Part shown: positions 56,349 to 64,000 of the stretch, one piece after another | How positions within the stretch are numbered: the stretch's first letter is position 1 | Layout: each line of letters opens with the position of its first letter | The notes under the pieces: generated by a model | The model's input: only the letters and a program-made list of their open reading frames with translations | What the model was told of the DNA's origin: nothing | Databases searched by the model: none | DNA from: Erodium maritimum | Taxonomy: Eukaryota; Streptophyta; Magnoliopsida; Geraniales; Geraniaceae | Assembly: GCA_963921825.1 (NCBI GenBank) | Contig: OY997596.1 | Coordinates: 6,825,001-6,889,000, forward strand | DNA length: 64,000 nucleotides | Direction of reading: 5' to 3' | Made by a program: the position numbers and the translations under genes

Positions 56349-57560
56349 ACATTTTTTTTATAAGCTTGGATTTTTATTAAAAGAAGAGACTCATTTCAAG
56401 TAGAAATAAGACTAGAGGTCAGAAGACCAATAACACGCTTACAAAAGAACTCCGCCAAAGGGAATCTATAAGGCATAATCTTATACAAAAGACCGAAAAA
56501 CACACAAAAATACTGAAACAAACTAGCGATAAACGGGAACCTTCGAACTAAGCCACTGGTTTCTTGGAAGCCTTACGAGACGATTTCCACAAAACCGAAA
56601 TAGGAGGCACAGACTTGATAGCACGTTCCCGACTCAACGAACGAGTTCTCGATCTAGTAACTACAATGTAAGTGGAAGGTCGACTCTGACGAGGTGGAGG
56701 TTAAAGGAGAACGTCCTTCCACGGACTACTCTCCTTCTTCTCCGCTACCAAGTTCGGAGCCTCCGAATCCAGAGCTTCGTCCACTACTTTCGGCTGAGCA
56801 CATACCTGTAAACCAGCCAAAAAACCAAAGCCCCAACCTCACTCGTAGGAGGACCTGGCGAACATTTTTTTTCCTTGCGCTTCAAACAACTGAAGGCAGC
56901 TCAAATATATATGGGCTTCACCGCAACCCTGAAATCCATTCAAACCTTCCGAACCATATACCTTGGAAACACAACAAAAATTTGAAACCCCTAGGAAATC
57001 GCGAAGAGATCGGTGAGGAAATTGAGTAATATTCGCCCAAACCAACTCTGTCAAACGATCGATCACCAAGATGGTTCTCCGATCAACCGTCACCTGAATC
57101 TTCACCAAACCGACCTGGGAAGATGGACACAAAACCACCTCCGTCCCCATCGATTCCTTCACATGCAAAAACAGAGAGCCTGCAATGCTCTGTTTTGAGG
57201 CACAACTGGTACAACCCTGTTTTGGAACATGAGGACCTAGTATCTGGGAAGGAGGATACGAAACCAACCTACCCTCCGTCCCGTCAATTCCCTCTCTTGC
57301 AAAACCCGAGTACCCGCAACCATGTTCCAATTTAAAGCACGATTGTTTCTGCTCTATTTTGGAGCAGATGAACCTTTCATTTGAAACAGTTCCTGTTTCG
57401 GACGAGTTAAGACCACAAAAATAATGAAACTATTGTATTTGAATCCATCATAGACATCAATGGCCTTCTAAGTCATAAACGACGAATGAAAATCCACAAA
57501 ACCAAATACCGACCTAATCTATTCGGTCTTTTGAGAACGATTTAAATTCAGGCATATTGA
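56349..57560 (-). mobile_element. Third RRM-encoding retroposon, strongly decayed
   Basis: A T-run at about 56353-56360 followed by ATAAGCTTGGATTTTTATTA is a LINE-like 3' tail in reverse. At the far end (about 57540-57440) the minus strand translates, with one stop, to a segment starting SVFGFVDFHSSF and ending AIDVYDGFKYN, which follows the RNP1 half of the RRM in the other two copies. A frame at 57330-56839 lies between them, with no recognised domain. No reverse transcriptase segment is present. No TSD was found. Confidence 0.5.
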
Positions 57561-58366
57561 ACACTGATAATTGTTATGAAGTTGATTATTATAAGGGCAA
57601 CGAATTATTTCTAAGCTAATTCTAACTTCGTTCGAATGTTGCGTATTCTAATGGAATCTTACCACCTAGTTCTCCTGAATCTAGATGTAGGAATACCCAA
57701 AGCATTATGTTGTTGATAAATTCGAACTTTCGATGTAAATCTATGGTTATTGCAATTGTGTTAACCTAGTTATACCTATTCTAGATTTAAACCCAACTTA
57801 TTATTGATTTTAGACTAATTATGATATTCATCTCACGAGTATTAGATCTTAGTTCATATTATCTATCAAGCCTACATGGGAGATAGTGTATTAAGAGTAA
57901 ATAAAAAAATAAACACTAACCTAGATTCAACATTCATACCATTATGGCATTCAATGCATGACAATTTAAACCTATGATCCCCCATAACCCTAGATTATGG
58001 GGTTTAGTTGTTCATAGAGAAGGAAAAAGATGGAGAAACAAGTAAAGTAATTCATAACATTGATAAAGTATAGAGACACAATTACTAAGTCAATCCTACA
58101 ATTAATGTTCTTCAAGTTCAATACTTTAATTTCGTAACTCTCTCTTTTCCTAATCTTTTCGCCTCTCCTTGAGTACAAGTTATCTTCTTTTTAAACATAA
58201 TTTTTGTCTTAAAAGGAGAAGAAAACGAATCTAAAATGGACTTAGGAAGCGGGCATCACACGTCCCGGGAAACCACCCGGTTTTGGGTGTGGGTCGTGCT
58301 AGACCATTACCCGGTATCGGGTAGTATCCCGTATTGGAACAACGATATTTGAGCACCTCTAGTCCT
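57561..58366. other. No gene; possible hAT-like end at 58231-58366
   Basis: 57561-58230 is AT-rich with no recognised content. 58231-58366 is rich in CCCGG words and ends ATTTGAGCACCTCTA, which read in reverse (TAGAGGTGCTCAAAT) resembles a hAT terminal repeat. The other end was not found. Confidence 0.35.
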
Positions 58367-58416
58367 CGACCACGAGAAAGCTCAAGGTTCCGGGTAGTAG
58401 ATCTTTGAGAATTCAA

Positions 58417-58509
58417 CTTGAATATATCCCTACTGAGAGATAAGTGGCTGACATCTTTACCAAGGTTCTTAATGTTGCTCAATTTGAAAAATTGGGGGTT
58501 GTATTATGA
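58417..58509 (+). pseudogene. Copia RNase H C-terminal tail
   Basis: Reads LEYIPTER, a stop codon, then VADIFTKVLNVAQFEKLGVV and a stop. LEYIPTE..LADIFTK is the standard end of copia RNase H. One in-frame stop breaks it. Confidence 0.8.
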
Positions 58510-58891
58510 CTGCACTACTGAACATTAAGATGTTCATCATGATGTATGCGACTGATGAAGGAGGCTTTTGTTTCAAATCAATTATTCCCTCCTAAAATTA
58601 TTGTCAGTCCACATGTTAGAAGAAACGATATCATCCGAAGCCAAGTAGCGTCTTTCTATAACTGTATCCTAGTGATATTGGGAGAACGTAGTGATAATCA
58701 TGACTCCTAAGAAATAGGGAAGGAAGAGGAATGAGTTTTGGAAATTTAGTGAAAAAGGAATCATTTGTTTCAAGCATATTTTCCCTTTCTCTCTCAAACG
58801 GTTAGGGCTCTTATTATGCAAAATCCCCAAATCCTCTCAGACCATGTATTGTCTTTATTACATTGTGTTATCACTCTCTCAACTCCAACAG

Positions 58892-60806
58892 CATGGATTT
58901 TAAGAAGATGAAGATGATGAAGCTAAAAAGGAAGTATCAAACACGACAGAAACTTATCAAATCTCAATCGAAAGCTAATTTAGAGAAGCTTCCTCCTAAA
59001 GAACATCCACCGTCTACATCTAAAACTCCTCAAACTCATTCTTCAGAAGAAATTGTTGTTGTTGATTCTATAGGTATTAAGGAAGGTATTTCTAAATCTC
59101 CTACTGAAAAGCCTGTTAATGTTGCTGCTAGTGGAGAACCGACCTCTAAGTCTAGGAATATTGATAGTTCTATTATTTATGATGCTCTTGCAATTACTTT
59201 GCATGTTAAATCTATGCATGCAAAGAAAAAGAGAAAATCTAAGGCTAAAGTTATAGAAGAGATTATGTCAAAAACATTTGTTGATATCCTTAAGGAAGTA
59301 GAGAAAGAGCTTGATTCTAAAGCTAGAGTAGAAGACGACCATGTTTCTGTTGTTATAGAGGAAGTTGCGAAGTTTGTAGAAAAGGAAGTTAGTCCAGAGG
59401 ATGTTTCTACTGAAAAATAAGAACGTCTGAGTGATGTCAAGACAAATATCCAAGATGATGTCTAGAAAGAAGTTGTTGATGTTACTGAAGAGGTCAATCA
59501 TGTGAACTCGATTCTATGAAAGAGAAAAAGGAGAAGAAAAGGAAAGTCAAAAGTTTTGCTTCCATCCTAAGGAGAGAGTCCAAGAGACTCAGGTCCCAAG
59601 GATCTAGTGAAGAAGAAGATTTAGCTACTCCCTTAAGTAGCTTGAAGAGAAAAACAGCAAGAAAAAAAGATTCTAGTGGCTTTGCTTCAAAGAAGATTGC
59701 CAAGCCTACTATCCATCTTGTTGATGAATCCTCCTTTAAGGAAGAAAAGGCTGAAGAAAATGTTTCATCACCCTTGTATAAGGGAGAGAAATATGTATAT
59801 GTGAAGAGAACTCTAGGAGTATTCCCTGAAATACCAATGGATAATGTATCCTTCCACCATAAAGGAGCATCATAGAAGTGGAGATATGCCTATTAGAGAA
59901 CCATGAGCCTAGAAAGGGAGTTATTTGAAGATGTCAAGGGTTTAGAGCAAGTCCTCACTGGCCTCAAAGATGCTCAGTTGATGAAAATTGTAAAGGACAT
60001 TGGTCCTTTCTATCCTCACCTGGTAAGAGAGTTAGTAGTCAACCTTGCCCCTAGTTTTGATGAGTCGGAGGATCCAAATTTTCACAATGTTGTTGTAAGA
60101 GGAAAGATTATTGATGTCAGTGAAGATGTCATAACACTTATCAGGGAAGGCCTGCAACCATGTCATGGATCAATATGTTTGTGCTTGACGAGGTAACTAA
60201 GGAGATTATTGGGACTTCTAAGAAAAAAATGACCATCAAAAGGAAAGCTTGCAGCTTTAGAGCTCCCCCCTTGTACTCCATCCTTTTTAGGGTTGGATTA
60301 GCCAACTGGGTATCATCCTCCCATGCTTCGAGCATCACACCAGAGTTAGCCAGACTCATCTACTCTATAGGTACATGTTCTACCTTATATTTTGGCTTTA
60401 TGGTTATTGAACACTTTGCTCGTCATGCGAGATCATATGCAAATAAGTTTCCCATTGGATTTCTCTCCATTATCACTGGTCTGATCCTGCATCAACATCC
60501 CACAATTATGAGGATCATGACATCAAAGTGAAAAAATCTGCACAACTCTTTTTTAGCATGAAACACCTTGTAGGCCAAAATATCGATGAAGATGTCACAA
60601 CATCAAGCGAGAAGGCTAAGGAAGGATGTATCTCTAGAGGACCAAAGAATCCAAACACTATTATTAAGAAAGTCCAAGCTGCAATTGTTGCCATGGATAG
60701 CCACAAGAAGATGTTGAAAGATCTCCTTCATAACCTATAGGTTGCTCAAGATGTCGTAGAAGATGTCGAGCTAGAAGCCTCCTCCATAGAATATGATCCT
60801 CTTTGA
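58892..60806 (+). pseudogene. Envelope-like / plant transposon-protein ORF, broken
   Basis: Frames at 58892-59420, 59516-59875, 59903-60196, 60160-60531 and 60528-60740 line up as one decayed protein. The N-terminal part is very Lys/Glu/Ser-rich. The C-terminal part has FYPHLVRELVVNLAPSF, then VRGKIIDVSED, then SIGTCSTLYFGFMVIEHFAR and FPIGFLSIITGLILHQHPTI. These match the landmarks of the plant transposon-protein domain found in the extra ORF of Sireviruses. The name envelope-like is historical; a membrane-fusion role is unproven. The last frame is helical and coiled-coil-like. At least four breaks make it non-functional, and I do not reconstruct it. Confidence 0.55.
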
Positions 60807-61364
60807 AATTTATGTGTTCCTCCACCCTGTTGATACAATATGTTTTGATGAAATTTTGCTTTTGAATACTTTTCCTCGGGTATGTCCAAACTATTGATGG
60901 ATGATGTATTGTTAACTCTACTACTCTCTGCTCCAAGACAATATTTTTATGGTGACATGATGATGTCCAATATAGTATGTTGTTTGCTATTATTGTTATT
61001 GTTCCTTTACTAGAAGTACTTGATGAAGCATAAATAGCTAGTTGCTTTTCTATCTTTGACCACTTTTTGAGGCAATCAAGGGGAGTAGATTCGTATTATG
61101 AGATTAAGCATGCATGCAAGAAGTAAGAAGTGTTTAATGTTTGAAGATATCTGGTTTGATTAGAAGATATGAGTTGAAGTTGAAGATATCTGAGGGTTGA
61201 TTGAAGAAAGAAGATACTAATGTCTACCATATGAAGATATTTGTTTTAGTTGAAGAATTTGTATTAAACAATGCTTGTTAGGAGACTATGATCTCTGTGT
61301 ATTTGTCATCCCCTATATTGAAGTAGTTGAAGTGCTTGCCTACAAAAATAGTCAAAGGGGGAGA

Positions 61365-62280
61365 TTATTATTGCATCTAGGTTGACAAGGTTCTTGTCAA
61401 ACAAGATGTTATTCGAGATGTCCTCAGACATCTAGTGCGCGCCCTGTAGCAAAGATAGAAAAGATGTCAATCTAAATGTCAACAGACATCTTGTGCATAT
61501 CCGGTGTTGTAGATTTGTTTCCTAGTTTGAAGATACTTCTCCGATAGATATCTATTCCATTTTTATTTAGGAAAGACTCTAACGCAAGGAAACAAATAGA
61601 TTTGACCTGATCATAACTGTAAGGATTAAGGAAACCCTAGCAGACACGATACAAGGGATTATTTGAGCTATAAAACTCAAGGTAACTCTCGTAGCTCAGT
61701 TCGGATCCATTGATATATCTTCTAAACATTGTCTTCGTAACTGACCGTTTTGTCATCGTAAAGACTATACGTTCATTGTTCTTTGTTTATGATTTCAGGG
61801 TTCCTAAACGTGTTGGACTAGCGTGTTGGGAGACTGTATGAATTAGGCAAAGAAGAACATTGTTGTGCTCAAACTACTATTCGTAACTAAATGAGTATTC
61901 AACCTTTGTTTGCGTGATTGAATATTCACGACCAACCTTTGAAGACAAAGACTAATATGAGACTGAAGGGCTCGTAGGGTGAATCAAGAGTGGCTCTTGG
62001 ATATAGGGGGAGACCCTGAGATAGGTTTGCACTGTAATAATAGCATAGGTTTGATCTGGAGGATCTGGAACTTGTATGTTGATTGATTACACATAGTGAA
62101 ACATTTCTACTAGCAGAGTGCCCCTAGATGTAAGTGATGACGCACCAAAATGGGTAACCAACTTGTGTGTCTTTGTGTGGTTGTTTTTCTTATTATTGTT
62201 TCCATTTTGTTCTAAAGCAAGATGTTAGTCAACAAGTCTTAACATCTTGTAAGACATCTTGCTACTACACCTAAGCAGAA
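61365..62280 (+). repeat. Probable Sirevirus-like 3' LTR
   Basis: It begins just after the purine tract, though the expected TG start is not intact. It contains repeated AGATGTC/GACATCT words at both ends (about 61410-61500 and 62240-62270). No second LTR is in the window for comparison, so the limits are estimates. Confidence 0.4.
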
Positions 62281-62399
62281 TTTCAGGGGTTGTTGGAGGA
62301 CATAGCGGAGCGTGTGCCGAATTGGCGAGTTAGTAGATTAATGTTGCCTGGTCGAAGAGAATGGAACAGACCTGTTGGTTCAATTTTTTTCTATTGAGG

Positions 62400-63405
62400 A
62401 GCTACCATTAATTTTGAAGGCCAGTCTCTCAGAGGGTGGTGATGAGGATTGATGGTATTGGAAAGGTTCAAGATCAAGTGTATAAACAACTACTGGTTTC
62501 CAAGTTGAGATAGGGTGATAGGGATAAAGACCCTTTTTGGAAAGCTCTATAGGCACTGAAAGTTCCTCCCAAAGTACAGCATATGTTATGGAGGTGTGTG
62601 TCGGGTTCGCTGCCAACAAACTCGACACTTCGAGCTCGAAGGGTGCTAGTTCAAAGAAGTTGTGCTACATGTGGTGAGGACGAGACTACAGAACATGTAC
62701 TATTTTAGTATAATGTGGCTAGAGAAGTATGAAGCAAAATGTCAGGTCTGTCGATAAGGGTGAATGGTTTGGTTTGGGAATGGCTGGAGTAGTCATGGGC
62801 TTTGGGCTCTCGTGATGAAGCAGACCTAGTAGGGGTTCTTTATTGGGAACTCCGGAAGAATAGAAGCAATCGGGTATGGAAGAACAAGTCCATGTTGGTT
62901 GTGGATATATTAAAGGTTGGAGAGGTTTTGTTGAAGGAGTGGTTGGAGGCGTATGAATAGAACTCGGTGCTACGATTGGGGGTAAAGTTCGACAAGTGTG
63001 GAACCATCTTGCACCCGATTTCGTCAAGGTGAATTCGGATGAAACAATCTTTGAGAGGTTTGAGGTGGTGACATGATGATTTGTAGGGACTCGAAAGGCT
63101 GGGAGTCAAATGTGAGGTTTTTGTTGGCTTGCAGGATCCGAAGGTGGAAGAAGCTTTGACGGTCCATAAAACATTACAATGGAACAATCAAAGTGGGTGG
63201 TCTTAGGGGTAGTAGAATTGGATTATTTAGGGGTGGTGTTAGTTATTAACTGGACGGAGAAGATGATCACACCATTGTGAGCTATTGTGGAAGATTGCAA
63301 ATCTCTCTTATGGGGAGTCACCGAATTTCCAGGTTTCTCATGTGTGTATGAGTGCGAATGAAATAGTAAATGTATTAGTAAAAAATACCCGAAGTTGGAC
63401 TTCAA
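62400..63405 (+). pseudogene. LINE zf-RVT and RNase H remnant
   Basis: A plus-strand frame near 62545-62730 reads ALKVPPKVQHMLWRCVSGSL, then LRARRVLVQRSCATCGEDET and TEHVLF, the zf-RVT region (the last cysteine is replaced by a stop-containing stretch). Further on, at about 63145-63180, EEALTVHKTLQWNNQ resembles an RNase H helix, and NFQVSHVCMSANEIVNVLVK near 63330 resembles its end. At least five stops or shifts. No poly(A) end was identified. Confidence 0.65.
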
Positions 63406-63437
63406 ATACTTGAACTTTAATGTTTTGCCTGAACCCC

Positions 63438-63812
63438 CTCTGGAAAAACATGCTTATACTTTTTGTTTAATATATAAAAGTAACGACTTACGTTTATTTT
63501 TTTATTTTTCCGTTACTTTGGAGGGAAAACGAACATATGCTCAACACACAGTCATTATATTTATCATAAATACCGAAATTTTCCTTATTCCTCTAGTCTA
63601 AATATTGGATATGGTCGTACTGAGTGTTCAATTTCTTCTCCGGATGTTATTTAGATGAGAGAAATAGAGACAACTTCGATATTAAATGATAAATATAAAG
63701 ACCATGTGTCAAGCACATGTTCTTTTTTCATCCAAAGTAACGAAAAAAAATAAACATAAGTTGCTACATTTTGATAATAAACAAAATGTATAAACATGTT
63801 TTCGAGAGAGAA
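63438..63812. repeat. Foldback with arms of about 165 bp, 46-nt loop
   Basis: 63438-63603 and 63650-63812 are imperfect inverted repeats along their whole length. Shared landmarks include AACATG(C/T)TTATAC, TTTTGTTTA, ACTTA(C/T)GTTTATTTTTTT, CGTTACTTTGGA and TATATTTATCAT. The arms are interrupted by several small indels. Short open frames on each strand translate alike only because of this symmetry. It could be a MITE-like foldback or a young hairpin RNA locus. No TSD was found. Confidence 0.8.
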
Positions 63813-64000
63813 AAAAAAATCATCACAGTACGTTTCTACTAACAAAAATCGTTCGGAAACATATTCTTAAGGTTTCTCCAAACTTAATTCCTTCAAATCC
63901 AAAACAGAAAGTCATACCAAACAGTGCCTTGGGCTCAGGCTCGGGCTCGCTTGTAAATGAGTCCAACGAATCGAACCCACGAAACACAGCAACAAACAGA

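Larger units (their letters stand above)
58411..62280 (+). mobile_element. Sirevirus-like copia 3' end (truncated)
   Basis: The left end is the C-terminus of a copia RNase H (58417-58509). An envelope-like frame follows (58892-60806), then a purine tract AAAGGGGGAGA (61354-61364) and an LTR-like region. RNase H, a long extra ORF, a purine tract and an LTR in that order is the 3' organisation of the Sirevirus (Maximus) group of plant copia elements. Everything upstream of the RNase H tail is missing, and the right limit is approximate. Confidence 0.55.

Noticed and set aside
58863-60740. A functional viral envelope gene
   Set aside because: The frames are broken in at least four places, no signal peptide or fusion segment is visible, and the domain is one of unknown function in plant copia elements.
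1-64000. CRISPR array, bacterial operon or integron
   Set aside because: No regularly spaced repeats with unique spacers exist, and all recognised families are plant nuclear. The only tandem arrays are contiguous minisatellite-type repeats.

Overview
This is a plant nuclear sequence, most likely from a core eudicot. The evidence is intron-containing genes with GT..AG junctions, a NAC transcription factor, two amaranthin-type lectin genes, and a very high load of plant transposons (Ty1/copia, Ty3/gypsy, L1-type LINEs, hAT, PIF/Harbinger and Mutator-like MITEs). The species cannot be fixed from the window. Nothing looks bacterial or organellar.

Host genes are few. A three-exon NAC transcription factor lies on the minus strand (23890-25848). 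Two intronless paralogues encode proteins with two amaranthin-type agglutinin domains followed by an aerolysin-like domain (33122-34534 and 54350-55780, both plus). They share 5' flank sequence and look like a tandem duplication pushed about 20 kb apart by transposons. A spliced transcription unit with a 28-residue single-pass membrane peptide at 22678-22764 is a weaker candidate.

Layout: 1-9.4 kb holds degraded repeats (a hAT fragment, small TRIM-like LTR units, a LINE 3' end, a short retroposon). 9906-14846 is a complete copia element with identical 140-bp LTRs, a target site duplication (TSD) and one intact polyprotein. 16.5-21.8 kb has a LINE ORF1 split by a hAT element, another LINE-tailed unit and a Mutator-like MITE. 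22-26 kb is the gene island. 26-33 kb holds two partial Harbinger transposases and two LINE-tailed retroposons. From the first lectin gene to the second (34.7-54.3 kb) there is a deep nest. A minus-strand LINE appears to have been hit in turn by a Harbinger element carrying only the Myb-like ORF, an RRM-encoding retroposon, a hAT element and a 10.7-kb gypsy-type element, next to an old copia remnant. 56-64 kb contains a third RRM retroposon, a broken Sirevirus-like 3' end with an envelope-like ORF, a LINE remnant and a long foldback.

Many insertions could be delimited to the base by their TSDs: ATATA for copia, GAACC for gypsy, 8 bp for two hATs, 9 bp for two MULE MITEs, and 14-17 bp for three LINE-type retroposons. 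The most unusual items are a family of RRM retroposons with no reverse transcriptase, a 45-nt copy of the 5' half of initiator tRNA-Met inside the gypsy element, the uneven divergence between that element's two LTRs, the overlapping upstream ORF on the second lectin gene, and the 165-bp-arm hairpin near the right end. All calls come from reading sequence and translations; no database search was run.
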